Source: CANMXU01 sp052030545
GTDB lineage: Bacteria > Pseudomonadota > Gammaproteobacteria > Enterobacterales > Alteromonadaceae
Assembly: GCF_052030545.1 (NCBI RefSeq)
Contig: NZ_JBPDIH010000013.1
Span: forward strand, 1 to 64,000
Reading direction: 5' to 3'
DNA: 64,000 bases
A program made the translations under genes and the position numbers. The notes below the pieces were generated by a model. The model searched no databases. It was not told the DNA's origin and saw nothing but the letters and a program-made list of their open reading frames with translations. Below are positions 26,021 through 35,401 of the stretch, in pieces (the stretch's first letter is position 1; each line of letters begins with the position of its first letter).

Positions 26021-26650
26021 TCAACAACTTTTAAAGCTACTGACATAAGCTTGCGCATTATTACGAATTTCCTCGTTTGACATACCGGCTTTATATAAGG
26101 CTGAACCTAAACCAAAACCAACAGCGCCAATATCAACATAAGGCTTCATACTATCAACCGACGGTTCAATACCGCCAACCGGAAAACACAAGGCTGATGG
26201 AGGTAATACTGACTTCAACGCTTTAAAGCCTTCTTGTCCTACCATAGAAATCGGGAATAATTTTAAACCGGTAGCGCCAAGTTCAAGTGCTTTAAAGGCT
26301 TCACTTGGGGTAACAACGCCAGGAAAGGTTGCACAGCCGGCATCAACCGCAAGTTTCATTACTTGTTCATTTAAGTTTGGCGTAACCACTAAATTTGCAC
26401 CGGTTGCAATCACTTGCTCTGCCAACACTGATGTGGTCACTGTGCCGGCACCAATTAAGTATCGGTCACCAAATTCTTCGACTAATAATTTGATGCTGGT
26501 TAAGGCATCTGGGCTGTTTAGCGGCACTTCAATAATAGTAAAGCCTTCAGCAACCAAAATATTTGCCACATTAATCACTTCATCGGGCTTAACGCCACGT
26601 AAAATCGCAATTAAAGGTAGGTGATTGCTAAGCTCAAAACTAGCGGTCAT
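26021..26650 (-). CDS. dgoA: 2-dehydro-3-deoxy-6-phosphogalactonate aldolase
   Basis: This 209-residue class I KDPG/KDPGal aldolase splits 2-keto-3-deoxy-6-phosphogalactonate into pyruvate and glyceraldehyde-3-phosphate. The catalytic glutamate is in IIEVPLNSP, the GAGTVT segment is present, and the Schiff-base lysine lies in GLKLFP. VGGIEPSVDSM and GLGSALY form the phosphate site. It overlaps the kinase gene by 11 bp and is the last gene of the transporter-kinase-aldolase operon. The galactonate rather than gluconate isomer is inferred from its partnership with DgoK. Confidence 0.9.
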   Translation of the reverse strand: MTASFELSNHLPLIAILRGVKPDEVINVANILVAEGFTIIEVPLNSPDALTSIKLLVEEFGDRYLIGAGTVTTSVLAEQVIATGANLVVTPNLNEQVMKLAVDAGCATFPGVVTPSEAFKALELGATGLKLFPISMVGQEGFKALKSVLPPSALCFPVGGIEPSVDSMKPYVDIGAVGFGLGSALYKAGMSNEEIRNNAQAYVSSFKSC

Positions 26651-27542
26651 GGTTGAGTTCCTGTATTAAAATGTTCATACCCTCAAGGAAACAGTCATTG
26701 CCTGACATAGGTATGCTCTCGATACCAAAATGATGACAAGCTAATTGGTATCTATGGGTTAGTTTGTCTCCGCCGACTAAATAGACTTGTTTAGCTTGCA
26801 GATCTTGTAATTCATAACCAATCAACATACCTGAAAGATAATCAGGCACTTGTTGCTCGTTTAATTGGTCAAATAAACGATGGGTCCAGGTCAGAAAAAT
26901 ACTGTTCGTCAGTTTGGCACCTTTTGATTCGGCAACGCCTTTTAAAAAGGCCTGTTGATCAAATTCAATATCACTCACCACGTCTTTGGCGAGAAATAAA
27001 TGTTTACTCAGTACTGAAAATATCTCGCCCGTTAATATGCTCGAAAATTGGATAATTTTATTATTACGCATTAACGCATGTTTGCTGTGTGTGCCCGGTA
27101 GTATTGCGGTAAATTCACTTTGGTTAATCAGGTTATTTAAGCCAAATAGTTGCACTTCTTCACCACGCATTACATCAAACCTATCGTTTGGCAGTTGATG
27201 TTTTACTCCTGGCATAATGACCGCTTGTGGTCCCCAAGGTAATTGGAATTTATGCGCTGATTCTACTAATTGTGCTGGATTAACTTGCGTCGCAGCATAA
27301 GGTACGTTCACCCAACCTTTTTTCGAGCCAACCATACCTGCCATGTAAATAGGTAAGTGTTGATATTCGGGTAGCCAGTCTGCCAACATTTCCTGCAAGG
27401 TTTCTGCAAACTTGCCATTTTCGACACTTAAAAAGCCTAAGTTTAATTCTTTAATATCGATAACTTTATGGCTAGCACTCAATGCAAAAGCACGAAAGTT
27501 GGTGGTGCCCCAATCAATAACTAAATAACTTACTTGATTCAT
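26640..27542 (-). CDS. dgoK: 2-dehydro-3-deoxygalactonokinase
   Basis: This 300-residue sugar-acid kinase of the DgoK family phosphorylates 2-keto-3-deoxy-D-galactonate at O-6. The N-terminal phosphate motif DWGTTNFRAF, the central MRGEEVQLFGL and ILPGTHSKHA segments and the VYLVGGD nucleotide motif are all typical. Here the substrate would arise from 3,6-anhydro-D-galactonate via the cycloisomerase. The start lies 9 bp after the transporter stop; the stop overlaps the aldolase start. Confidence 0.92.
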   Translation of the reverse strand: MNQVSYLVIDWGTTNFRAFALSASHKVIDIKELNLGFLSVENGKFAETLQEMLADWLPEYQHLPIYMAGMVGSKKGWVNVPYAATQVNPAQLVESAHKFQLPWGPQAVIMPGVKHQLPNDRFDVMRGEEVQLFGLNNLINQSEFTAILPGTHSKHALMRNNKIIQFSSILTGEIFSVLSKHLFLAKDVVSDIEFDQQAFLKGVAESKGAKLTNSIFLTWTHRLFDQLNEQQVPDYLSGMLIGYELQDLQAKQVYLVGGDKLTHRYQLACHHFGIESIPMSGNDCFLEGMNILIQELNHDR

Positions 27543-27551
27543 TCTATTTTC

Positions 27552-29120
27552 CTATGCTTTGGCCAGCTCAAGCTCAATTGCTTCTATGGTTTTACCTTTA
27601 GTTTCAGGTAACGCAAACCACATTACGACAAGGCCAGCTAAACCGAGTACGGCATAAATTAAAAATATGGCGGAAACCCCCATATTATCGAGTTGCCACG
27701 GGAAAAATTGCTGAATTGACCATGAAGAAATCGTTTGTACTAACGCGGCAAACGGCAACGCGACACTACGCACGGAGTTTGGAAATACTTCAGAAAATAT
27801 TACCCACATTATGGGTCCAATCGACATATTAAATGCAGCTAAAAATGCAAATATACCAAATAAAACCAAGGCGGCATTAACACCCATAATACTAGCATTG
27901 ATAATGGCACCGCTAACTAATGGCAGCTCTTTTTTGTCAAATATATGCGCTAATTCAGTTTTTAAAGCAACATCACTAGTAAAGGTTTTTCCCGCTAAGC
28001 GCTCAATTTTATTTTGATCGATACCTTCTTGCTGAAGATGGGCAACCACGGCAGCCGTTGCTTGTTCATCAAACACATAACTGGCTTGGCTAAAACCGTA
28101 CCAAGTAGCGCCATGGGCCACAACCACCAACAACAATCCCGCAATGGTTAGAAAGCGCCTTCCTAATTTTTCCACCAAGGAAATCGCAATTAAGGTTGCC
28201 GCTAAACCAACTACACCAGTGGTGATGGTTTGCATAAAGGTATCTTCAACGCTCATACCTACTTGCTCAAACACCATAGGCGCAAAAAAGAGTACTGCGT
28301 TCATGCCAGTGGCGCCTTGCACTATGGCGTAACACACCGCTAAAAACAGCACAAATTTCATCCGCGCACTAAACAACTCTTTTAATTGACCAAGGGTATC
28401 GAGCTTTTGTTCGCTTTGTAGACTTTGCTTAACTTGGCTAATTAGCGCGTCTACTTGTTCAATTGGCGCTATTTTTTCAAAAACGCTTTGCGCTTCATCA
28501 CTGCGGTCTTTCATCACCAACCAACGTGGCGACTCTGGAATTTTTAACAATAAAACAACCCAAACCGCATTCGCAATGAGCTCGGCACCTAACATAATAC
28601 GCCAAACATTTTCGTTGGTGATCCAGCTAATACCGTCCATCGCCAGTAATAAAAAGTAATTAACAATAAAGGCGAGTAATAAGCCTAAACCAATCATAAA
28701 TTGATTAATGGAGACAAATTTACCGCGCTTTTCAGCCGGTGCTATTTCACCAATATACATGGCTGAAACGGTTATCGAAGCAAAGGCAACACCACCAATA
28801 AAGCGCCCAACTACAAGCATTTCGTAGCTTACCGCTGTAGCAGAAATTAATGAAGATAATGAATAGGTTATGCCAATACCTAACAGCATTTTTGAGCGAC
28901 CATATTTGTCACATAAGTGGCCAGTAAAAAATAAGGCAACAATAACACCTAATAAAGCACAGCCAACAACCGTACCTTGTTGCAAGCTGTCTAATTCAAA
29001 CACTGAACTCACAAAACGAATGGCACCCGAAATATTGGCAGCATCTAAGCCAAAAACAAAGCCACCAAAAGCAGCGATGAGGGAATACTGGGTAACACGA
29101 CGGTCAGAATTATTTTTCAT
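27552..29120 (-). CDS. MFS sugar transporter (SP family)
   Basis: This 522-residue transporter is of the sugar-porter branch of the major facilitator superfamily, with about 12 membrane helices. Signature segments are GHLCDKYGRSKML after helix 2, PESPRWLVM after helix 6, and PETKGKTIEAIE at the C-terminus. An extra loop of about 60 residues (about 350-410) lies between helices 9 and 10. It heads the operon with dgoK and dgoA. The likely cargo is a monosaccharide released in the periplasm, such as anhydro-D-galactose or galactose. Operator site D is 36-50 bp upstream. Confidence 0.9.
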   Translation of the reverse strand: MKNNSDRRVTQYSLIAAFGGFVFGLDAANISGAIRFVSSVFELDSLQQGTVVGCALLGVIVALFFTGHLCDKYGRSKMLLGIGITYSLSSLISATAVSYEMLVVGRFIGGVAFASITVSAMYIGEIAPAEKRGKFVSINQFMIGLGLLLAFIVNYFLLLAMDGISWITNENVWRIMLGAELIANAVWVVLLLKIPESPRWLVMKDRSDEAQSVFEKIAPIEQVDALISQVKQSLQSEQKLDTLGQLKELFSARMKFVLFLAVCYAIVQGATGMNAVLFFAPMVFEQVGMSVEDTFMQTITTGVVGLAATLIAISLVEKLGRRFLTIAGLLLVVVAHGATWYGFSQASYVFDEQATAAVVAHLQQEGIDQNKIERLAGKTFTSDVALKTELAHIFDKKELPLVSGAIINASIMGVNAALVLFGIFAFLAAFNMSIGPIMWVIFSEVFPNSVRSVALPFAALVQTISSWSIQQFFPWQLDNMGVSAIFLIYAVLGLAGLVVMWFALPETKGKTIEAIELELAKA

Positions 29121-29155
29121 AATTTTACACTATGGGCTGTACATAAGATCATTTT

Positions 29156-29170
29156 AAACATACTATGTTT
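29156..29170. promoter_or_regulatory. Palindromic operator site D (AAACATACTATGTTT) in a divergent promoter
   Basis: This is the best copy: symmetry extends without mismatch over 23 bp (29152-29174). It lies between the divergent transporter operon (start 29120) and GH127 (start 29357), so one site could control both directions. Confidence 0.8.
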
Positions 29171-29356
29171 AAAAGTTTCAAAACACAATAGTTAATTTAG
29201 CTTTAATAAAGACGAATTAAAAAACTGCGTAAGTATAGCTTAGAAAAAATAGTCACTATTGGTTACTCACGCTAACGCAAACAGATAAAGAAGCACTTGA
29301 TCAGCTACTATTAACCAAGTGCTGTAGCAATAAAGAAATTAAGAACGAGGTAAATA

Positions 29357-31345
29357 ATGAGTGTTCCAGCTAACTTAGACAAAGCCATTTTGGCAAATTC
29401 AGCAAGTCCCCATGTAAAGCTAAAAGCGACAAATTTTGGTGATTGTCAGTGGACCAATGGCTTTTGGGCAGAGAAAACACAAAAAGCAATCGACGTTATG
29501 ATCCCTTACATGGGCGATGTGTTATGTGGCGATATTGGCCATGCGCTAAACAATTTCAAAATAGCAGCAGGTCTTAAAGACGGCGAACATAAAGGCATGT
29601 ATTGGCACGATGGTGACTTTTATAAGTTTATGGAAGCAAAAACCTATGCTTATGCACTTTCAAAAGACGCTAAGTTATTAACCGAGCTTGATGAATACAT
29701 CGACATTCTTGCTAAAGCACAAGAGCCTGATGGTTATTTGCAAACACAAATTCAATTGCGTGACGACGCTGATAGATACGAAAACCGTAAGTATCATGAA
29801 ATGTACAACACCGGTCATTTATTTATTAGTGCTTGTGCACATTTTCGCTTAACCGGGCAACGCAATTTCTTAGACCTTGCCATTAAACATGCTGACCTGC
29901 TGTACACCATTTTCTATCCAGATACTAAACACTTCCAACGTTTTGGTTTCAACCAAACCCAAATAATGGGCTTAGTTGAGTTATACCGCAGCGTAGGCGA
30001 TAAAAAGTACTTATTGCTGGCACAAAAATTTATTGATCGCCGTGGTACCTTTGAAATTAAGCACGATGCGACAACCGTCGGTTATCCTATTGGTGACATG
30101 GTGCAAGAGCGCACGCCACTACGTGAAGAAACCGAGCCAGTAGGTCATGCAGTTTTAGCCCTTTATTACTACGCAGGTGCGGCAGACGTTTATGCTGAAA
30201 CAGGTGAAACGGCACTAATTAGCGCCCTTGATAGATTATGGGAAAGTGTTACCCAGAAAAAAATGTACGCCACCGGTGCCGTGGGTCAAACCCATTACGG
30301 CGCGTCGGCAAACCGCGATATGATTGAAGAAGGTTTCATCGACGATTACATGATGCCAAACCTGACTGCCTATAACGAAACTTGTGCCAACTTATGTAAT
30401 GCCATGTTTAGCTTTAGAATGTTAGGCATTCACGGACAAGCAAAATACGCCGACATTATTGAGCTAGTAATGCACAACAGTGGCTTGTCGGGCATTAGTG
30501 TTGAAGGTAAAGACTACTTCTACGCTAACCCACTGCGCATGTTACACAATACACGTAACTATGACGCCCATGCCGATGTAACAGAAACGCCAAATCGTGA
30601 AGGTTATTTAAGTTGTTTCTGTTGCCCGCCAAATTTAGTACGCACCATTTCTAACCTTTCAGGCTGGGCATACAGTATTTCAGACAATGGCGTTTACGTT
30701 AATTTATATGGCGGCAACCAATTAGCCACCACCTTGCAAGACGGTTCAACCATTAAGCTTTCTCAAGCAACTGAATATCCGTGGAAAGGTTTAGTGAAGT
30801 TAACGGTTGATGCCTGTAAAAACGAAGCGTTTGATATTGCTTTACGTATTCCGGGCTGGGCTAAAGAAGCAACAATTACGATAAACGGTAAACCAGCTGA
30901 TGTTGCAGCAACACCACAAAGCTACGCCATCATAAACCGACAGTGGCAGCAGGGCGACGTGATCACCCTCGATATTCCAATGGAAGCAACCTTTATTGAA
31001 GGTCACCCTCGTATCGAAGAAGTACGCAACCAAGTGGCCGTAAAGCGTGGTCCAATTGTTTATTGTGTTGAATCACCTGACTTACCCGAAGATAAAAGCG
31101 TACTCGACGTTTACCTTTCGGGCGATAGTGAACTTAAAATCAACCATCAAGAAAATTTCTTGGGCGGTATTTCTACCATTGAAACCGAGTTATTGCTGCG
31201 TAAAAACACCTCAAAAGAGAACATGTACAACGCAGTGAGTAAACCGCAATGGCAAACTATGACAACACAATTGGTGCCGTACTTTGCATGGAGTAACCGT
31301 GGTACCGCAGAAATGACGGTATTTATGCCGATTGTGTGGAGTTAA
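29357..31345 (+). CDS. GH127-family glycosidase, probable alpha-1,3-(3,6-anhydro)-D-galactosidase
   Basis: This 662-residue protein is of the GH127 (DUF1680) family. The zinc-thiolate active site known from HypBA1 is recognisable: Glu341 and Cys343 in YNETCANL, and the double cysteine Cys422-Cys423 in SCFCCPPN; Cys422 is the expected nucleophile. No signal peptide is seen, so it is cytoplasmic or at least not classically secreted. Carrageenan regulons contain a GH127 subfamily that removes 3,6-anhydro-D-galactose from neocarrabiose ends, the best fit here given the neighbours. A GAGG ribosome site precedes ATG 29357. Confidence 0.85.
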   Translation: MSVPANLDKAILANSASPHVKLKATNFGDCQWTNGFWAEKTQKAIDVMIPYMGDVLCGDIGHALNNFKIAAGLKDGEHKGMYWHDGDFYKFMEAKTYAYALSKDAKLLTELDEYIDILAKAQEPDGYLQTQIQLRDDADRYENRKYHEMYNTGHLFISACAHFRLTGQRNFLDLAIKHADLLYTIFYPDTKHFQRFGFNQTQIMGLVELYRSVGDKKYLLLAQKFIDRRGTFEIKHDATTVGYPIGDMVQERTPLREETEPVGHAVLALYYYAGAADVYAETGETALISALDRLWESVTQKKMYATGAVGQTHYGASANRDMIEEGFIDDYMMPNLTAYNETCANLCNAMFSFRMLGIHGQAKYADIIELVMHNSGLSGISVEGKDYFYANPLRMLHNTRNYDAHADVTETPNREGYLSCFCCPPNLVRTISNLSGWAYSISDNGVYVNLYGGNQLATTLQDGSTIKLSQATEYPWKGLVKLTVDACKNEAFDIALRIPGWAKEATITINGKPADVAATPQSYAIINRQWQQGDVITLDIPMEATFIEGHPRIEEVRNQVAVKRGPIVYCVESPDLPEDKSVLDVYLSGDSELKINHQENFLGGISTIETELLLRKNTSKENMYNAVSKPQWQTMTTQLVPYFAWSNRGTAEMTVFMPIVWS

Positions 31346-31373
31346 AACCCACTTTAACCTTCTTCCCCGTTTA

Positions 31374-31412
31374 AGCTCTTCAATACAATTAGGTATTGAA
31401 GGGCTTTTTTTT
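31374..31412 (+). terminator. Rho-independent terminator after GH127
   Basis: AGCTCTTCAATAC (31374-31386) pairs with GTATTGAAGGGCT (31393-31405) with one mismatch around a 6-nt loop, followed by a run of eight T. It ends the GH127 transcript 28 bp past the stop, yet the next gene begins only 24 bp later without an obvious promoter, so partial read-through is likely. Confidence 0.8.
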
Positions 31413-31435
31413 AAACTAATAATAAGGAAACGATA

Positions 31436-33100
31436 ATGGAAGTTACTATAAAACAACAAGTTATAAACAAGAGAAGTTACCTAAAAATACTACTTACAAC
31501 GCTCGGGATGCTGAGCTTTAGTGCCGCTGTACAAGCTGATAGCATCGGCAACAAAGGGCAATATTTTTCTAATAAAGTCTTTAATACTGTCGTTAGCACT
31601 ATCGACAATACCGGCTCTTGTAGCACCAGCAATAGCAACGCTTCACCAGCGGCTTGTACAGGAAAAATTCAAACCGCACTAAACAATGCTTCAGCAGCTA
31701 AAGGCGTTGTCGTAATTAAAAAAGGTACGTACACCCTAAATCGCATTAAAATGCCGTCGAATGTTCGTTTAGAAATAGCACCTGACACCGTACTTAAAAT
31801 GAACCAAAACATTCTTTTTGATCTTGGCAAAAATGGCGGAAATTCAGCAAAAATAGAAAATGTTGAAATTACTACAACGGGTGCAAAAACCAATGCAAGC
31901 AAGAATGATCGTTTTATTATTGATGTAAATACTAATACTGTTTTTGTTGATAAACGTTTAATTCGTATTGGCTATGCTGAAAATTTTTCTGTATCTAGAT
32001 TGCATCAAAAAGACAACTTTTCACAAACACCCAATATTTTTTTAGTGGCTGATGATGATGGAAAATCCGGCGTAAAAAGCGATCCTGGTGGTACCAACCT
32101 CAATCGAAATGTTAGCTACAATACTTCATTTTCCCGTATTCCGAACAAAGGTTATTTTCAAGATATTAGCGGCGAAAACATTGCCACAGGTTATGCAGTA
32201 ATTCAGCCTTTTAGTGGTGAAAATTTGTATATGAAAAATATTTCTGCAACTCGTGGCGTAACCGTTCGCATTGAGCCGGGTAGCGGCATTGCCACCGACC
32301 GACTAAATCGTGCCGGACCTAGACTAGGCGCCTATAAGAATATTGTTTTGCAAAACATTAGTAATACCGGTGGTTTTGCCGCCATATTCTTAAAGCCGCA
32401 CGCCAAAATTAATGAAAACATTGAAATAAAGGGCTTATCAAAGGGCACTAACTCTACTTTTGTTATTTGGGTTGACTCAGGTTCAGCGCCAACTTGGGTC
32501 GATAATCAAGATATAGGCTTTACCCGCGGTTACTTCACCAGCACCGAAATTAATGGCACGGTAAAACACATTGTTAATAATACCAGTTTTAGATCTGATA
32601 TCACCAAAGCTGGAACCTATTTCTTACCTCGTAACGGCATTCGAGATACCGTTTCAAACCCTTCTAATGGTAATTTTCAATTTTATCAACTGCCAAGAGA
32701 TGGCTCAGGTTCTCGCTGGTTAGGTCAACCCATTGCGCCGATCGCAATCGCCTCGGCATATTCAGCAACTGATGTGGGCAATAACCGCGTAAAAAGAACA
32801 GACCAAATTGGCAAGTTTGTAAGCGCTAGCATTGAAGCACCAATGCAAGCTTCACAAGAAGCACTTGATCAAGGTTCAACAAATACGTTGCGCAAACGTT
32901 ATCGTAAATTTGGCGGCCGCTACTTAGTTGATATAAATGCCAATATTCAACCAGACAGTGACATCAACTTTCAATTGTTAGGGAAAGATGCAGGCGATGT
33001 TACCTTTTCAAACCCAGTACTTTACCGCCAACATGCAATAGAAGGCACCAATAAAAACGGTGGCTCAATTGTGCAATCAACAGAGTTCATTGCCAAATAA
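31436..33100 (+). CDS. GH82-like (iota-carrageenase-related) right-handed beta-helix protein
   Basis: This 554-residue secreted protein has a signal peptide (LKILLTTLGMLSFSAAVQA). The body looks like a pectin-lyase-type beta-helix: VVVIKKGTYTLNRIKMPSNVRLEIAPDTVL, then many short hydrophobic turns. Compared from memory with Alteromonas iota-carrageenase CgiA (Q222, E245, D247, H281), the counterparts here are Gln257 (VIQPFSG), Glu280 (RIEPGSG) and His322 (FLKPHA). The Gln-Glu spacing is the same 23 residues. The partner aspartate is replaced by glycine. A carrageenan-type polysaccharide substrate is inferred; family membership needs a profile search. Confidence 0.65.
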   Translation: MEVTIKQQVINKRSYLKILLTTLGMLSFSAAVQADSIGNKGQYFSNKVFNTVVSTIDNTGSCSTSNSNASPAACTGKIQTALNNASAAKGVVVIKKGTYTLNRIKMPSNVRLEIAPDTVLKMNQNILFDLGKNGGNSAKIENVEITTTGAKTNASKNDRFIIDVNTNTVFVDKRLIRIGYAENFSVSRLHQKDNFSQTPNIFLVADDDGKSGVKSDPGGTNLNRNVSYNTSFSRIPNKGYFQDISGENIATGYAVIQPFSGENLYMKNISATRGVTVRIEPGSGIATDRLNRAGPRLGAYKNIVLQNISNTGGFAAIFLKPHAKINENIEIKGLSKGTNSTFVIWVDSGSAPTWVDNQDIGFTRGYFTSTEINGTVKHIVNNTSFRSDITKAGTYFLPRNGIRDTVSNPSNGNFQFYQLPRDGSGSRWLGQPIAPIAIASAYSATDVGNNRVKRTDQIGKFVSASIEAPMQASQEALDQGSTNTLRKRYRKFGGRYLVDINANIQPDSDINFQLLGKDAGDVTFSNPVLYRQHAIEGTNKNGGSIVQSTEFIAK

Positions 33101-33202
33101 CGCCTAGTCGTTTCAAACTGTTTTGTTACACAGCAACTTATTGATTAGTTAGTAAATAGGTTGCTGTTGATTTTTAACTTTCCTATACTAAAAACACAAA
33201 CA

Positions 33203-33217
33203 AAACATCATATGTTT
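33203..33217. promoter_or_regulatory. Palindromic operator site E (AAACATCATATGTTT)
   Basis: A copy of the AAACAT-N3-ATGTTT palindrome and the exact reverse complement of site A. It lies about 160 bp upstream of the GH82-like/dockerin and cohesin gene pair, which places that pair in the same putative regulon. Confidence 0.75.
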
Positions 33218-33376
33218 ACATAGATATCATTTGATCGTATATTGATGAGCGAAATTTAATCACCTTGATAAGTTTCGCAAAAAACCAAAACACAAAAACG
33301 AAAATAAATAACCTGAAGTGATGATCTCCTCACTATACGGCGTGTATAAACCGAGCTCAGGTAAATAAGGATGAAG

Positions 33377-35401
33377 ATGAAAAACAACAACAAGCATTCG
33401 ATTACAACTAAACTATCGCAAATCAGCATTGCTGTTGCTCTAGCAGCAACAAGTGCTAATGCATTCGCAGATTCGCTAGCCGGCGAATTTCAGCAAAGTA
33501 TCATCGACCAAGGTAAGGCGTATTTCACCAACTTAGTCGACGATGCACAGCCAACCATTATTACTGCCATCGACGGTGAAACATGGGCCGAGCAAACCGC
33601 GCGAGTGCAAGCTGCAATAGATGCTGCATCGTTAGAGCATAATGGTGGCGTGGTGCAATTAGTGGGTGAGCATTTTCGTTTAGGTCACATTGAACTTAAA
33701 AACAATGTGCGAGTAGAAGTCGACCCTGCAGCCACTATCGATATGATGGAAAAAGTTCTATTTGATATGGGGCGTGGCGCGTCAAATTGGGTATTGCCCG
33801 AACGTCAGCAAAATATTGAAGTGACTTCGATGGTGCAAGGGGAAAAATTTACCATCAATGTCAATCGTCCAGTGAAGAAACGTAATGCCATTCCATTTCG
33901 TGTTGGCTACGTATACAACTACGCTTTGTCGCATTTCCATATTGATGACTATTACACCATTTTCCCGTCAGTATTCATTGTCGCCGATAGCGATAATCGT
34001 AAAGAATGGCACAATTCAACCTACGATCGCATTTCGTTTAAAGGTGCAATCGTTAACGCGAGCTCTGACGAAGTTCACACCGGCTACGCCTTAGTTCAGC
34101 CTTTTAGTGGCAAGCGCATTTACATGAAAGACTTAACTGCTGAAGGTGGCTTAACGATCCGTTTAGAACCCGGTAGTGGTAAGTCAAACGATTGGTTAAA
34201 TCGCGCCGGTCCAGAAGTCGGCAATATCGCCGAAGTTCGTCTAATTAACATTCATAATACCGACGGTATGGCGGCATTATTTCTAAAATCGCATGAAAAA
34301 ATTATCTCAGATATTCATGCCACTAACATCACTGCTACCGACAGTGCCTTTGCAGTAATGTCAAACTCAAGTGATTCAAAGGTTTTTCAACGTGGACGCT
34401 TTGAAAATATCAAAGTCGACGGTTTAATCAAACTCGATTTCACCATAGATGAACCGCGCGCTGACATTGGCCCTTCTTCACAATATTTCATTGTTGACAG
34501 CCACTTAGCTCAATTGCAAGCCGACGCACTTATCGACTTTGAAGCGGGCAATCGCAACAATAGCAACCCCATTTATGGTGATCTGCCGTTATCGCCAACC
34601 GGTGATATGGCGCGCCGCGAAACAAAACCTATGGCACCCGTATTAATGGCGTCAGCCGATAGTGCCGAAACTGCAGGATCACGCTTTTTAGGTCGCTGGC
34701 ACTATGATATTTCATCAGCCGATATTCAAGGCTCAGACGCTTTAGCGCTTGAGCACGACACCTTAACTTTGTATCGAGAAGAAGCGCGTTTGCTTAATGG
34801 TCGACCGGGCACTGACTGGGCACAAGAAAAAGCGTGGGATATGGATGGCGATGGTACGCGCAATCGTTTTGAAGATGACTTTGACGGCGATTTAGTGCTA
34901 AACGAAGACGACGCCTTTCCTTACGACAAAGATGAAACTATAGATTCCGACGGTGATGGCTACGGTGACAATAGTGATAAATTCCCGTACGACCCGAGTG
35001 AATGGTTAGACACCGATAACGATAATATCGGTAACAACCTTGATAGCGACGACGATAACGACGGTCATGAAGATAGCCAAGATGCATTTGCCTTAGATGC
35101 CAGCGAATGGCTAGATACAGACGACGACAACATTGGCAACAATGCTGATTTAGACGATGACCACGATGGCGTTGCCGACAGCGACGATCCCTTCCCGTTA
35201 GATGCGCGTTTACGTATTTTAGGCGATCTTGACGGCGACGACGATATCGATGCTATGGATATACGCGCCTTTAATTTTGCACTGCGCAATGGCACAACTC
35301 TACCGCTAGCATTTGATTTAAATAACGATGGCAACGTTGATCGCCGCGATACTCGCTACTTAACCAAACTATGCACTAACAACCGCTGTGGAGTGAAATA
35401 A
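33377..35401 (+). CDS. GH82-like beta-helix protein with thrombospondin-3-like repeats and C-terminal dockerin-like module
   Basis: This protein of about 674 residues has a signal peptide (ending SANAFADS). Residues about 60-420 form a beta-helix related to the upstream gene, with Gln241 (VQPFSG), Glu264 (RLEPGSG) and His306 (FLKSHE) aligned to iota-carrageenase catalytic residues and glycine in place of the second acid. From about residue 490, acidic calcium loops follow in thrombospondin-3 style (DSDGDGYGDNSDKFPYD, DTDNDNIGNNLDSDDDNDG). The last 60 residues hold two dockerin-type EF-hand repeats, DLDGDDDIDAMDIRAF and DLNNDGNVDRRDTRYL. Start ATG 33377 has AAGGA 5 bases ahead; ATG 33371 overlaps that site. 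The stop overlaps the next start (TAATG). Confidence 0.75.
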   Translation: MKNNNKHSITTKLSQISIAVALAATSANAFADSLAGEFQQSIIDQGKAYFTNLVDDAQPTIITAIDGETWAEQTARVQAAIDAASLEHNGGVVQLVGEHFRLGHIELKNNVRVEVDPAATIDMMEKVLFDMGRGASNWVLPERQQNIEVTSMVQGEKFTINVNRPVKKRNAIPFRVGYVYNYALSHFHIDDYYTIFPSVFIVADSDNRKEWHNSTYDRISFKGAIVNASSDEVHTGYALVQPFSGKRIYMKDLTAEGGLTIRLEPGSGKSNDWLNRAGPEVGNIAEVRLINIHNTDGMAALFLKSHEKIISDIHATNITATDSAFAVMSNSSDSKVFQRGRFENIKVDGLIKLDFTIDEPRADIGPSSQYFIVDSHLAQLQADALIDFEAGNRNNSNPIYGDLPLSPTGDMARRETKPMAPVLMASADSAETAGSRFLGRWHYDISSADIQGSDALALEHDTLTLYREEARLLNGRPGTDWAQEKAWDMDGDGTRNRFEDDFDGDLVLNEDDAFPYDKDETIDSDGDGYGDNSDKFPYDPSEWLDTDNDNIGNNLDSDDDNDGHEDSQDAFALDASEWLDTDDDNIGNNADLDDDHDGVADSDDPFPLDARLRILGDLDGDDDIDAMDIRAFNFALRNGTTLPLAFDLNNDGNVDRRDTRYLTKLCTNNRCGVK

